Assembly: GCA_016719465.1 (NCBI GenBank)
Contig: JADJYY010000001.1
Span: 248,001 to 312,000, forward strand
Length of the DNA: 64,000 bases
Direction: 5' to 3'
From: Hydrogenophilales bacterium
Lineage (GTDB): Bacteria; Pseudomonadota; Gammaproteobacteria; Burkholderiales; Thiobacillaceae
Shown here piece after piece: positions 33,040-44,274 of this stretch (position 1 is its first letter; every line of letters begins with the position of its first letter). The translations under genes were made by a program, and so were the position numbers. The notes beneath the pieces are model-generated. The model had not been told where the DNA came from and did not search any database. It was given only the letters and a program-made list of their open reading frames with translations.

Positions 33040-34533
33040 ATGGAAATCGGCATAAAAAGCGGCAGTCCGGAAAAGCAGCGCAGCGCATGCGTGGTGGTTG
33101 GGGTATTCGACCATCGCAAGCTGAGTTTCGCGGCGGAAATTCTCGACCATGCGGCGGGCGGCTATCTGTCCGACATTCTCCGGCGCGGCGACATGGACGG
33201 CAAGCCGGGCAGCAGCCTGCTGCTGCACAACGTCCCCGGGGTGCTGTGCGAGCGGATTCTCCTGGTCGGCCTCGGCAAGGAACGGGAGTTCCGCGACCGG
33301 CAATATCGCGAGGCGGTGCAACTTTCCATCAGGCAAGTGGCGGATATCGGCATCGGCGAGATCACCCTCTATCTGTCCGAGATCGCCGTCAAGAAGCGGG
33401 ATCTGGCCTGGAAGGTGGAACAGGCCATCCTCGCCGCGGAAGAAACGCTGTACCGCTTCGACCAGATGAAGAGCAAGCCGGACGAGGCCAGGAAAGCCCC
33501 GCGCAAGCTGACCCTGGCGGTACCGCGACGCAGCGAACTGGCCCTGGGCGAAACCGCCGCCGCGCGCGGCAAGGCCATCGCGGCCGGCGTCAGACTGGCC
33601 AAGGATCTGGGCAACCTGCCGGGCAATGTCTGCACCCCCACTTATCTGGCCGAACAGGCCGGGGTCCTGGCCAAGGAACATGGCCTGGGCATCCAGGTGC
33701 TGGAGCGAAGCGAAATCGAACGACTCGGCATGGGGTCGTTCCTGTCGGTGGCCAAGGGCAGCGACGAGCCGCCCCGTTTCATCGTTCTCGAATACCCGGG
33801 CGGCGACAGGAAACAGAAACCCGTGGTCCTGGTGGGCAAGGGCATCACCTTCGATTCCGGCGGCATCTCCATCAAGCCGGCGCCGGACATGGACGAGATG
33901 AAATACGACATGTGCGGCGCCGCCTCGGTCCTCGGCGCGCTGCGCGCCGTGGCCGAACTGAAGCTGGCCATCAACATCGTCGGCCTGATTCCCACCTGCG
34001 AGAACATGCCCAACGGCCGCGCCAACAAGCCGGGCGACGTGGTGACCTCCATGTCCGGCCAGACCATCGAGGTGCTCAACACCGACGCGGAAGGCCGCCT
34101 CATCCTGTGCGACGCCCTCACCTACGCGGAACGGCTGGATCCGGCCTGCGTGGTGGACATCGCCACCCTCACCGGCGCCTGCGTCATCGCCCTGGGCCAT
34201 GTGGCCACCGGCCTGCTGGCCAACGACGACGGGCTGGCCAGGGAACTCCTGCACGCCGGCGACGAGGCCTACGACCGCTGCTGGCAGCTGCCCTTGTGGG
34301 ATGACTACGCCGAACAACTCAAGAGCAACTTCGCCGACATGGCCAATATCGGCGGTCGGCCGGGCGGCACCATCACCGCCGCCGCCTTCCTCGGCAAGTT
34401 CGCCAGGAAATACGACTGGGCCCACCTGGACATCGCCGGCACCGCGTGGAAATCCGGCAAGGACAAGGGCGGCACCGGCCGGCCGGTACCGCTGCTGGTG
34501 CATTTCCTGGCGAAAAGAGCGGAAAACCCCTGA
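33040..34533 (+). CDS. pepA: leucyl aminopeptidase
   Basis: M17 di-metal aminopeptidase, 497 residues; in other bacteria PepA also binds DNA. Metal and active-site motifs: GKGITFDSGGISIKPAPDMD (about residues 266-285) and the signature NTDAEGRLILCD (about residue 347). Starts MEIGIKSGSPEKQ after the ribosome site AGGAG. Divergent from lptFG, the usual context. Confidence 0.96.
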   Translation: MEIGIKSGSPEKQRSACVVVGVFDHRKLSFAAEILDHAAGGYLSDILRRGDMDGKPGSSLLLHNVPGVLCERILLVGLGKEREFRDRQYREAVQLSIRQVADIGIGEITLYLSEIAVKKRDLAWKVEQAILAAEETLYRFDQMKSKPDEARKAPRKLTLAVPRRSELALGETAAARGKAIAAGVRLAKDLGNLPGNVCTPTYLAEQAGVLAKEHGLGIQVLERSEIERLGMGSFLSVAKGSDEPPRFIVLEYPGGDRKQKPVVLVGKGITFDSGGISIKPAPDMDEMKYDMCGAASVLGALRAVAELKLAINIVGLIPTCENMPNGRANKPGDVVTSMSGQTIEVLNTDAEGRLILCDALTYAERLDPACVVDIATLTGACVIALGHVATGLLANDDGLARELLHAGDEAYDRCWQLPLWDDYAEQLKSNFADMANIGGRPGGTITAAAFLGKFARKYDWAHLDIAGTAWKSGKDKGGTGRPVPLLVHFLAKRAENP

Positions 34534-34564
34534 CGACAGGGCGGAAGCTCGCCGCTAAAGCCCC

Positions 34565-36127
34565 TCAGGGCTCCAGCACCGTGCTTGCCGCCTCGGCCAG
34601 GAGATCCGGGTAATTGCGCGAGAAGTGCAAGCCCCGGCTTTCGCGGCGTTCCCTGGCGCAACGCACGATCAGGTCGGCGGTCAGCACCAGATTGCGCAGT
34701 TCGATCAGGTCGTTGCTCACGCGGAAATTGCTGTAGTACTCGAAGATTTCGTCATTGAGCAGGCGCAGCCGGTGGGCGGCCCGCTCCAGGCGCTTGGTGG
34801 TGCGCACGATGCCCACGTAGTCCCACATGAAGCGGCGCAGTTCGTGCCAGTTGTGGGCGATGACGATCTCCTCGTCGGCATCCGTCACCCGGCTTTCGTC
34901 CCAATCCGGCAAGCTTTCCGCCGCGCGGGATTCCAGGCCGGCGATATGGGCCGCCGCCGCGCGGCCGTATACCAGGCACTCCAGCAGGGAATTGCTGGCC
35001 AGGCGGTTGGCGCCATGCAAACCCGTGCAGGCGGCCTCGCCCACCACATAAAGCCTGTGCGCGTCGGCCTGGCCGTTCCGGTCCACCAGCACGCCGCCGC
35101 AGGTGTAGTGGGCGGCGGGCGCCACCGGAATCCATTCCCGCGTGATGTCGATGCCCAGTTCCAGGCAGCGGGCGTGGATGGTGGGGAAATGGCCGACGAT
35201 GAAGCGGGCCGGCTTGTGGGTGATGTCCAGATAGACGCAATCCAGGCCCCGCTTCTTCATCTCGAAGTCGATGGCCCGGGCCACCACGTCCCGGGGCGCC
35301 AGTTCGGCCCGCTCGTCGTGCTCCGGCATGAAGCGGCTGCCGTCGGGCAGGCGCAGCACCGCGCCCTCGCCGCGCATGGCCTCGGTGATCAGGAAGGACT
35401 TGGCGTGGGGGTGGTAGAGGCAGGTGGGGTGGAACTGGATGAACTCCAGGTTGGCCACCCGGCAACCCGCGCGCCAGGCCATGGCGATGCCGTCGCCGGT
35501 GGCCGTGTCCGGGTTGGTGGTATAGAGGAAGGCCTTGCCGGCGCCGCCGGTGGCGAGGACCGTGGCGCCCGCCTGGAAGGTCCGCACCCGCCCGCTGGCG
35601 TTGTCCAGCACGTAGGCGCCGTACACGGAATGCCCGTCGCGCCCCAGGCGGCGATCGGTGATCAGGTCCACGGCGATATGCTGGCTCAGCAGGGTGATGT
35701 TGGGCCGCGCGGCCAGCCGGGCCAGGAGCGTTTGCTGCACGGCGCGTCCCGTGGCATCCGCCGCGTGCAGCACGCGCCGGCGCGAATGGCCGCCTTCCCG
35801 CGCCAGGTGATAGGCCCCTCCCTCCAGGTCGAAGGGCGCGCCCTGATCGATGAGCCAGCGCACCGCGTCGGGCGCAGCCTCCACCACCCGGCGCACGGCG
35901 GCTTCGTCGCACAGCCCGGCGCCGGCCATCAGGGTATCGCGCACATGATCGTCGAAGCTGTCGTCCGCGCCCATCACCGCCGCGATGCCACCCTGGGCCC
36001 AGAAACTGGAACTGTCCTCGGGCGCCTTCTTGGTGACCAGGACCACCTTCATGGACGCGGGCAGGGACAGGGCCAGGGTCGCGGCGGCAAGGCCGGACCC
36101 GATGATGAGGACGTCGTGTTGAGGCAT
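34565..36127 (-). CDS. nadB: L-aspartate oxidase
   Basis: Flavoprotein giving iminoaspartate for NAD synthesis. The 520-residue protein starts with the FAD-binding sequence VLIIGSGLAAATLALSLP; further features are SSFWAQGGIAAVMG, the substrate region LEFIQFHPTCLYHP, and TCGGVLVDRNGQAD. I chose ATG 36127 because homology begins there and GGACAG precedes it; the frame extends 20 residues upstream to 36187. Divergent from rpoE. Confidence 0.94.
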   Translation of the reverse strand: MPQHDVLIIGSGLAAATLALSLPASMKVVLVTKKAPEDSSSFWAQGGIAAVMGADDSFDDHVRDTLMAGAGLCDEAAVRRVVEAAPDAVRWLIDQGAPFDLEGGAYHLAREGGHSRRRVLHAADATGRAVQQTLLARLAARPNITLLSQHIAVDLITDRRLGRDGHSVYGAYVLDNASGRVRTFQAGATVLATGGAGKAFLYTTNPDTATGDGIAMAWRAGCRVANLEFIQFHPTCLYHPHAKSFLITEAMRGEGAVLRLPDGSRFMPEHDERAELAPRDVVARAIDFEMKKRGLDCVYLDITHKPARFIVGHFPTIHARCLELGIDITREWIPVAPAAHYTCGGVLVDRNGQADAHRLYVVGEAACTGLHGANRLASNSLLECLVYGRAAAAHIAGLESRAAESLPDWDESRVTDADEEIVIAHNWHELRRFMWDYVGIVRTTKRLERAAHRLRLLNDEIFEYYSNFRVSNDLIELRNLVLTADLIVRCARERRESRGLHFSRNYPDLLAEAASTVLEP

Positions 36128-36268
36128 GGGCTGTCCGTCGGCGAGGAACTTAAGCGTGTCGACCCCGGTCATTGAGCCGGTGGTCAAGGGTCGGGAAGTT
36201 ATACTCGCCCCGGTAAGCGATGCATAGCCGGGAAAGAATGATCCAGTGACCAGACATCAGGGAAGAGG

Positions 36269-36868
36269 ATGAGCGACCGGGAAATCGACCTCCTGTTGGT
36301 CGAGCGGGTGCGCGAAGGGGACAAGCAGGCGTTCGGGCTGCTGGTGGAAAAGTATCGCCGCAAGCTGCTCCGGCTGTTGTCACGCATGGTGCGCGACCAG
36401 GACGAAATTGAAGACATCGCCCAGGAGACCTTCATCAAGGCCTACCGGGCCTTGCCCCAATTCCGGGGCGATGCGGCTTTTTATACCTGGCTGTACCGCA
36501 TCGGCGTGAACACGGCCAAGAATTACCTGGCCACCCGGGGCAGGGCCATGCCCACGGTATCGGACCAGGCGATGAACGACGAGGACGAGCCGGATGAACG
36601 GCTGGTGGCCAAGGACATCGGAACCCCGGAATCGGAACTGTTATCGAAGCAAATGGTCATGGCGGTCAATGAAGCGGTGGAGGCCTTGCCGGAGGAATTG
36701 CGGCAGGCCATCACCCTGCGCGAGATCGAAGGCATGAGTTACGAGGAAATCGCTGAAACCATGGAATGTCCCATCGGCACCGTGCGTTCCCGCATCTTTC
36801 GGGCGCGCGAAGCCATCGCCACGAAATTGCGGCCGATCCTGGACACCCCGGAAGACAGAAGGTGGTAG
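36269..36868 (+). CDS. rpoE: envelope-stress sigma factor RpoE/AlgU
   Basis: ECF sigma factor of 199 residues. Region 2 is FGLLVEKYRRKLLRLLSRMV with DIAQETFIKAYRALPQFRG; region 4 is LREIEGMSYEEIAETMECPI and GTVRSRIFRAREAI. It heads the cluster rpoE-rseA-rseB-rseC-degP that senses outer-membrane protein misfolding. A TATACT at 36200-36205 lies upstream but without a matching -35 box; I could not define its own promoter. Confidence 0.96.
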   Translation: MSDREIDLLLVERVREGDKQAFGLLVEKYRRKLLRLLSRMVRDQDEIEDIAQETFIKAYRALPQFRGDAAFYTWLYRIGVNTAKNYLATRGRAMPTVSDQAMNDEDEPDERLVAKDIGTPESELLSKQMVMAVNEAVEALPEELRQAITLREIEGMSYEEIAETMECPIGTVRSRIFRAREAIATKLRPILDTPEDRRW

Positions 36869-36870
36869 AG

Positions 36871-37407
36871 ATGAAATCCATGATGACAAACCCCATGCGC
36901 GACCCGGCGCAATCGAACCAGGCGGATGAAAGCGAGAGCGCCCTGTCCGCCCTGCTGGACGGCGAACTCGGCGACCAGGCCGCCCGCCCGATCCTGAAGC
37001 GCCTGTCCCGTGATGGCGCGGAGCTCAGCCAATTTCGGGAGTATTGCGCCATCGGCGACGCGTTGCGCGGTCTGGACCGCGACATGCCGGGCCTGACCAG
37101 CCGCGTCATGGCCGCCCTGGAAGATGAACCCACGGTGCTAGCCCCCATGCGCAAGGCTTCCGGCCGGCGCCCGGTCCTTTGGCTCGCGGCGGCCACCGTC
37201 GCCGCCATCACCTGGGGCCTGTGGAACACCGGCCCGCGTGAAGCGGTCCTCGTGCCCTTGGCGGCGACGCAGCGCGCCAATCCAGCCGGCACCGAATCCG
37301 GCAATGCCATGCCCTACCTGGCCGCCCATCAGGACTTCACCCAGGCCGTGGTTTCCCCCCCGGAAATGCACTTTACCAAGGTCACCCTGGCGGGAGCCGA
37401 ACGGTGA
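36871..37407 (+). CDS. rseA: anti-sigma factor RseA
   Basis: A 178-residue single-pass inner-membrane protein. The cytoplasmic anti-sigma domain (LSALLDGELGDQAARPILKR, then FREYCAIGDALRG) binds RpoE; one membrane helix (PVLWLAAATVAAITWGLW, about residues 93-110) and a periplasmic tail follow. ATG 36871 begins 2 bp after the rpoE stop. Confidence 0.92.
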   Translation: MKSMMTNPMRDPAQSNQADESESALSALLDGELGDQAARPILKRLSRDGAELSQFREYCAIGDALRGLDRDMPGLTSRVMAALEDEPTVLAPMRKASGRRPVLWLAAATVAAITWGLWNTGPREAVLVPLAATQRANPAGTESGNAMPYLAAHQDFTQAVVSPPEMHFTKVTLAGAER

Positions 37408-38354
37408 AGTCGGCCTTGCTGCTGTGCCTGGCCGCCTTCGGCGCCCAGGCCGCCGACCCGCTCTCCCCCGCCGACGCCGCCGCCTGGCTGCAACGCATGT
37501 CCGACGCCTCCCGACACCTGGCGTACGAGGGTGTATTCATTTTCCAGCATGGCAATGCCGCCATGCAGTCCCTCCAGATCGCCAACCGTCCCGCCGCATC
37601 CGGCAAGGACAGCCGCCTGACGGCCATGGACGGCATCCAGCGGGAAGTCCGCTGTACCCGGAACATCTCCATGAACCTGATGACCGAGGGGGGCCATGTC
37701 AGGGTGGAACGACGCCTGAACAATCGGCACTTCCCCGATCTCCTGCCCGCCAACGCCGGCGCCCTGGCCAACTGGTACTCGGTCAGACTCGGCGAGCCGA
37801 GCCGTGTCGCCGGACTGGACTGCCAGCAGGTGGAACTGGCGCCCAGGGATGCCTTCCGCTGGGGCTATGTGTTGTGCGCCGAAAAGGACACCGCGCTGCC
37901 CCTCAAGGCGGTCATGATCGACGAAGCGGGCCGGGCCTTGATGCACTACACCTTCGCCGAGATCCGGCTCGGGGCCGTGCCCAGGAGCGCCTCCGCCCCC
38001 ATGCCCGACATGCCGGCCATCGCCCGGCCCGTGGCCACCGAGCGCGTTGGCGTGAAAAGCCTGCCGCCGGGCTTCACCCGCATCACCGCCGTCAAGCGCA
38101 AGCTCCCGAACAAGAGCGGCGAAGTGGAACATTGGGTATTCAGCGATGGCCTGACCCATATTTCCCTGTTTCTCGAGCCCGCGTCCCATCCTGTCGAAAC
38201 CATGCGCGGCCAGAGCAAGCTGGGCATGATCAACATGCTCACCCGCCAGGTGGGCCCCATGCAGGCCACCGTCCTGGGTGATGCGCCCTGGCCGGCGGTG
38301 GAAGCCATCGCCATGAACCTGGAAGCGCGCCAACCCGTCGGAGCCCCGCGTTGA
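37404..38354 (+). CDS. rseB: sigma-E regulatory protein RseB/MucB
   Basis: Periplasmic lipid/LPS sensor that protects RseA from cleavage. The 316-residue protein has a signal peptide (LLLCLAAFGAQA) and the two MucB/RseB domains; AYEGVFIFQHGNAAMQSLQI and the C-terminal domain with VEHWVFSDGLTHISLFLEP are characteristic. The gene overlaps rseA by 4 bp. Confidence 0.93.
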   Translation: MKSALLLCLAAFGAQAADPLSPADAAAWLQRMSDASRHLAYEGVFIFQHGNAAMQSLQIANRPAASGKDSRLTAMDGIQREVRCTRNISMNLMTEGGHVRVERRLNNRHFPDLLPANAGALANWYSVRLGEPSRVAGLDCQQVELAPRDAFRWGYVLCAEKDTALPLKAVMIDEAGRALMHYTFAEIRLGAVPRSASAPMPDMPAIARPVATERVGVKSLPPGFTRITAVKRKLPNKSGEVEHWVFSDGLTHISLFLEPASHPVETMRGQSKLGMINMLTRQVGPMQATVLGDAPWPAVEAIAMNLEARQPVGAPR

Positions 38355-38797
38355 CCGAGACGCCCGCCCTGGTCACCCGCGTCGAGGACGGGACCGCCTG
38401 GGTCGCCAGCAAGGCGCCCTCGTCCTGCGGCGCCTGCGGCGGCAAGGGCTGCGGCTCTTCCCTCTTCAGCCGTTTCTGGCACCCCGACGAGCCCGAGTAC
38501 CGGGTGGCCAATCCCATCGGCGCCGGGGTGGGCGACACGGTGGTGGTGGGCGTGCCCGACGGCGCCCTGCTGCGCGCCGCCCTGGCCAGCTATGGCATGC
38601 CGCTGTTGTTGCTGCTGGGCGGCGCGGGCCTGGGAAATTTCCTGTTCGGGGAACCCGGCGCCATCTGGGGCGGTCTGTGCGGACTCGGACTGGCCGGTGT
38701 CTGGCTCAAGCTGCATCGGGGGCCGGACTCCACGCCCGTCATCCTCAGGCGGGACGCGGACTCCAGCTTGCGCGTCTGCGGCACGCGGACCGGCTGA
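38351..38797 (+). CDS. rseC: RseC/MucC-like membrane protein
   Basis: A 148-residue protein with a Cys-rich N-terminus (SSCGACGGKGCGSSLF) and two membrane helices (SYGMPLLLLLGGAGLGNFLF; WGGLCGLGLAGVWLKL). This matches RseC, related to the SoxR-reducing factor. The start codon is TTG at 38351 overlapping the rseB stop. Its role in sigma-E control or SoxR reduction is not decided by sequence. Confidence 0.88.
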   Translation: MTETPALVTRVEDGTAWVASKAPSSCGACGGKGCGSSLFSRFWHPDEPEYRVANPIGAGVGDTVVVGVPDGALLRAALASYGMPLLLLLGGAGLGNFLFGEPGAIWGGLCGLGLAGVWLKLHRGPDSTPVILRRDADSSLRVCGTRTG

Positions 38798-38840
38798 TCC
38801 AGGTTATCGAACCCATTCGTTTCACTTATCGAGGTGTGAC

Positions 38841-40208
38841 ATGAAGAAATGGCTGACCCTGTTGGGCATGACCCTCGGCTTCGTGGCGGCGAGCGCCGCG
38901 GCCCAGCTGCCCGATTTCACCGAACTGGCGGAGAAACAGTCCCACGCCGTCGTCAACATCACCACCACCCAGGACGCCAAGCAGATCCGGCGCGGCCACA
39001 AGATGCCGGATCCGGACGAGATGATGGAGTTCTTCCGCAAGTTCATGCCACCGGAAGGCGAGCGCTTCATGCCGCCGCGGCGGGGCAACGGCTCCGGTTT
39101 CCTGATTTCGGCGGACGGCTACATCCTGACCAACGCCCATGTGGTGGACGACGTGGACGAACTGGTGGTCAAGCTCAACGACAAGCGGGAGTTCCGCGCC
39201 AAGGTCGTCGGCACTGATGCCCGCACCGACGTGGCCCTGATCAAGATCAACGCCGACAACCTGCCCCGCGTCACCATCGGCGACCCGAACCGGCTCAAGG
39301 TCGGGGAATGGGTACTGGCCATCGGCGCCCCCTTCGGCTTCGAGAATTCCGTGACCGCCGGCATCGTTTCCGCCAAGGGCCGCAGCCTGCCCCAGGAAAA
39401 CTACGTGCCCTTCATCCAGACCGACGCGGCGGTGAATCCCGGCAATTCCGGCGGGCCCCTGTTCAACCTGCGCGGCGAAGTCGTGGGCATGAACTCCCAG
39501 ATCATCTCCCGCAGCGGCGGCAACATGGGCCTGGCCTTCGCCATTCCCATCGACGTGGCCATGGACGTGGCCGACCAGCTCAAGTCCCGGGGCAAGGTGA
39601 GCCGTGGCCGGCTGGGCATCGTCATCCAGGAAGTGACCGCCGACCTGGCCGACTCCTTCGGCCTCAAGGAGCCCCGCGGCGCCCTGGTTTCCGACGTGGA
39701 GCCGGGCAGCCCGGCGGAAAAGGCGGGGGTGCAGGTCTCCGACATCATCCTCAAGTTCGACGGCAAGACCATCAACACCTCCATCGACCTGCCCCGCCTG
39801 GTGGGCGCCACCAAGCCCGGCGTCCGCTCCACCCTGACCATCTGGCGCAAGGGCACCCAGAAGGAATTGACGGTCATGGTGGGCGAACTCTCCGATGACA
39901 AGGTTGCCGCCGCCAAGGCGCCGGAGGCGAAGAAAGCCAACCGCGCCGGCCTGGCGGTCACCGAGCTGACCAAGGAGCAGAAGGGCATCCTGAAGATCAG
40001 CAGCGGCGTCCTGGTCGAGGAGACCACCGGCGCCGCCGCCCGGGCCGGCATCCAGACCGGCGACGTGATCGTGGCGGTGAACAACCAGGAAGTGAACAGC
40101 GCAGAGGAACTGGCTCGCCTGCTCGACGATCCGTCCCGCAAAAGCGCCGCCCTGCTGGTGAAACGGGGCGAGAACGCCCACTACGTCTCCCTACGCCTGG
40201 ACAAGTGA
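38841..40208 (+). CDS. degP: periplasmic serine protease DegP/MucD
   Basis: HtrA-type protease/chaperone of the periplasm, 455 residues. After a signal peptide (MTLGFVAASAAA) the catalytic triad is His in TNAHVVDD, Asp in TDARTDVALIKI and Ser in NPGNSGGPLF. Two PDZ domains follow (about residues 255-345 and 370-455). Fifth gene of the rpoE cluster; the disrupted glutaredoxin-like frame overlaps its stop codon. Confidence 0.96.
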   Translation: MKKWLTLLGMTLGFVAASAAAQLPDFTELAEKQSHAVVNITTTQDAKQIRRGHKMPDPDEMMEFFRKFMPPEGERFMPPRRGNGSGFLISADGYILTNAHVVDDVDELVVKLNDKREFRAKVVGTDARTDVALIKINADNLPRVTIGDPNRLKVGEWVLAIGAPFGFENSVTAGIVSAKGRSLPQENYVPFIQTDAAVNPGNSGGPLFNLRGEVVGMNSQIISRSGGNMGLAFAIPIDVAMDVADQLKSRGKVSRGRLGIVIQEVTADLADSFGLKEPRGALVSDVEPGSPAEKAGVQVSDIILKFDGKTINTSIDLPRLVGATKPGVRSTLTIWRKGTQKELTVMVGELSDDKVAAAKAPEAKKANRAGLAVTELTKEQKGILKISSGVLVEETTGAAARAGIQTGDVIVAVNNQEVNSAEELARLLDDPSRKSAALLVKRGENAHYVSLRLDK

Positions 40209-40456
40209 AGGAACTGATCCTCTACGGCCGCCCCGGATGTCACCTGTGCGATGACATGCGGGCGGCTCTGTAGGCGTTCCAGCAACAGCTCGGTTTCAGT
40301 CTGAGGGAGATCGACATCGGCTCGGATGTCACCCTGGCGGAGCGCTACGGCAAGCTGATTCCGCTGCTTGCGGACTCGACCGGAGAAATCTGCCATTACT
40401 TCCTTGACCCGGACGCCCTGACGCAAGCATTGACCAGGTCTTCGGGAAACGTCTAA
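40205..40456 (+). pseudogene. glutaredoxin-like (DUF836) gene with in-frame stop
   Basis: Starting at GTG 40205, overlapping the degP stop, the frame reads VKELILYGRPGCHLCDDMRAAL, then TAG at 40271-40273, then continues as AFQQQLGFSLREIDIGSDV with LIPLLADSTGEICHYF to a TAA at 40454. Intact members of this family of about 80 residues are often found between degP and lepA. The CHLC redox site is preserved and both sides stay in the same frame, so a single base change (for example GAG to TAG) explains it. It may be a recent pseudogene or a sequencing error. Confidence 0.85.
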
Positions 40457-40499
40457 GCCCCTGTCCTTTCAGGTAAAATCCGACCCAATCCGTCACCGA

Positions 40500-40529
40500 G
40501 AGGCACGTTTGCGTGCCTCAAGTTTTTTT
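40500..40529 (+). terminator. terminator-like hairpin directly before lepA
   Basis: GAGGCACG (40500-40507) pairs perfectly with CGTGCCTC (40512-40519), loop TTTG, followed by AAG and seven T (40523-40529). The T-run ends exactly at the lepA ATG (40530). It could end the rpoE-degP transcript or act as an attenuator in a lepA leader. A TAAAAT box lies at about 40474-40479. Confidence 0.75.
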
Positions 40530-42329
<1,800 letters not shown>

Positions 42330-42365
42330 CCTCCTCACCCCTCACTCCTCACTCCTCTCCATAAA

Positions 42366-43202
42366 ATGAATTTCGCCCTCATCCTGTTCATCGCCCTGGT
42401 CATCACCGGCAGCATCTGGCTGATCGATCGACTGGTCACCGGCAAGGGGCGCGCCGCCGACGCCAAGCTGCCCATGCTGGTGGATTACTCCAAGAGCTTC
42501 TTCCCGGTCATCCTCATCGTCTTCCTGCTGCGCTCCTTCCTGGTGGAGCCCTTCAAGATTCCCTCCGGCTCCATGCTGCCCACCCTGTTGATCGGCGACT
42601 TCATCCTGGTCAACAAATACGAGTACGGCATCCGCCTGCCGGTGATCAACAGGAAGGTGATCGAACTGGGTAGCCCCCGGCGCGGAGACGTCATGGTGTT
42701 CCGCTTCCCCAGCGATCCGTCCCTGGACTACATCAAGCGGGTGGTGGGCGTGCCCGGCGACGTGGTGGAGTACGTGGACAAACGCCTGATCATCAACGGC
42801 CAGCCCGTCAGCTACAGCCGGGAAGGCAAATACGAGTATGCCGCCCAGGGGCTGAACTACGTCCAGGGCGAAACCTGGCGCGAAAAACTGGGCGAGCATG
42901 CCCATATCGCCATGGTCCAGGCCGACATGCCACCGGTCATCGTGCACCAGGTGGAAGGCAACTTCCCCCACCGGGACAATTGCGGCTACAACGAATCCGG
43001 TTTCAAATGCATGGTGCCTGCCGGGCATTACTTCATGCTGGGCGATAACCGGGATGCCTCCAACGACTCCCGCTACTGGGGCTTCGTGCCGGACGAAAAC
43101 ATTGTCGGCCGGGCATTTTTCATCTGGTGGAATTTCGATGATTTCCTGAACATGCTGAAATCCTTTTCCAAACCGGCCCGCATCGGGTCATCCATCGAGT
43201 GA
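42366..43202 (+). CDS. lepB: signal peptidase I
   Basis: Inner-membrane protease that removes Sec and Tat signal peptides. The 278-residue protein has two N-terminal membrane helices, catalytic Ser in IPSGSMLPTLLIGDFILV and catalytic Lys in DYIKRVVGVPGD, then GDNRDASNDSRYWGFVP. It follows lepA after 36 bp of CT-rich sequence with repeated CTCACTC. Confidence 0.96.
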   Translation: MNFALILFIALVITGSIWLIDRLVTGKGRAADAKLPMLVDYSKSFFPVILIVFLLRSFLVEPFKIPSGSMLPTLLIGDFILVNKYEYGIRLPVINRKVIELGSPRRGDVMVFRFPSDPSLDYIKRVVGVPGDVVEYVDKRLIINGQPVSYSREGKYEYAAQGLNYVQGETWREKLGEHAHIAMVQADMPPVIVHQVEGNFPHRDNCGYNESGFKCMVPAGHYFMLGDNRDASNDSRYWGFVPDENIVGRAFFIWWNFDDFLNMLKSFSKPARIGSSIE

Positions 43203-43210
43203 GGCAAACC

Positions 43211-43570
43211 ATGAAGCGTCAGCGCGGCGTCACCCTGGGCGGTGTTTTCTTCCTCATGATGCTGCTCGGCTTCGGCGCCTACGCGGCCGCCCGGATCCTG
43301 CCGGCCTACATGGACTACTGGGTGGTGAAGAAGATCATGCGCAACGTGGTGGACCAGCCCAATCTCCAGGACCTCAAGGAAAGCGACCTGCGCCTCAAGT
43401 TCGCCAAGGAACTCAACCTGAACAACGTGAAGGTGGTCACACAAGATGACCTGGTGATCGAACAGGTTCCGGGCGGCGTGCGGCTGTCCACCAGCTTTTC
43501 CGTCAAGGAACACTTCATGGGCCCGGTGAATCTGTGCATGGATTTCCAGGCCGAGGCGGGCACGAACTAG
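43211..43570 (+). CDS. DUF4845 membrane protein
   Basis: A 119-residue protein with one N-terminal membrane helix (GVTLGGVFFLMMLLGFGAYA) and a small outer domain. DUF4845 members often lie between lepB and rnc, as here. ATG 43211 is chosen over GTG 43199, which overlaps lepB. Function unknown. Confidence 0.85.
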   Translation: MKRQRGVTLGGVFFLMMLLGFGAYAAARILPAYMDYWVVKKIMRNVVDQPNLQDLKESDLRLKFAKELNLNNVKVVTQDDLVIEQVPGGVRLSTSFSVKEHFMGPVNLCMDFQAEAGTN

Positions 43571-43572
43571 AC

Positions 43573-44274
43573 ATGCCGTCCGACTCCAGGCACTTGGAGG
43601 CCAGACTGGGCCACACCTGGGGGAACCGGGATCTGTTGCTCCAGGCCCTGACCCACCGCAGCTTCAGCCCCCGCAATTACGAACGGCTGGAATTCCTGGG
43701 CGACGGCGTCCTGAATTGCGTGGTGGGCCTCATGCTCTACCGCCAGTTCCCCGACCAGCCGGAAGGTCGGCTGTCCCGCTTGCGCGCCAACCTGGTCAAT
43801 CAGGATTCCCTGCATGAAATCGCCCAGGATCTCGACCTGGGACCTCACCTGCGCCTGGGCGAGGGGGAATTGAAAAGCGGCGGCGCCCAGCGCCCCTCCA
43901 TCCTGGCCGACGCGCTGGAATCCCTGCTGGGCTCCGCCCTGCTGGATGCGGGCTTCGAGGTTGCCCAGGCCATGGTCGAGCGGCTCTTCGGCGCCAGGAT
44001 CGACGCCATCAACCCGAATCTGCAAGGCAAGGACGCCAAGACCCGCCTGCAGGAGTGGCTGCAACCCCGCCGGCTGGGACTGCCCACCTACAACCTGCTG
44101 GATACGGCCGGCCAGGCCCACGCCCAGACCTTCCACGTGGAGTGCCGCATCGATGCCCGCGCCCTGGCCACCCATGGCCAGGGCGCGAGCCGCAAGGCCG
44201 CCGAACAGATGGCGGCCGAGGCGGCGTTGGCGGCCCTGGAGGGTCAAGGCGCCAGGAAGCAGGGGAAACCGTGA
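43573..44274 (+). CDS. rnc: ribonuclease III
   Basis: Double-strand RNA endonuclease for rRNA and mRNA processing, 233 residues. The RNase III signature ERLEFLGDGVLN (the usual Ser after GD is Gly here) and the second metal region ADALESLLGSALLD are present; the C-terminal dsRNA-binding domain is from about residue 155 (KTRLQEWLQ to RKAAEQMAAEAAL). Starts 2 bp after the DUF4845 stop and overlaps era by 4 bp. Confidence 0.95.
   Translation: MPSDSRHLEARLGHTWGNRDLLLQALTHRSFSPRNYERLEFLGDGVLNCVVGLMLYRQFPDQPEGRLSRLRANLVNQDSLHEIAQDLDLGPHLRLGEGELKSGGAQRPSILADALESLLGSALLDAGFEVAQAMVERLFGARIDAINPNLQGKDAKTRLQEWLQPRRLGLPTYNLLDTAGQAHAQTFHVECRIDARALATHGQGASRKAAEQMAAEAALAALEGQGARKQGKP

Noticed and set aside
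36200..36205. TATACT upstream of rpoE as an autoregulated promoter
   Set aside because: No -35 box at suitable spacing for sigma-70, and no clear sigma-E type GGAACTT element could be placed.
42330..42365. Repeated CTCACTC motif between lepA and lepB as a regulatory array
   Set aside because: Only about three imperfect units in a 36-bp CT-rich spacer; no dyad or conservation evidence.
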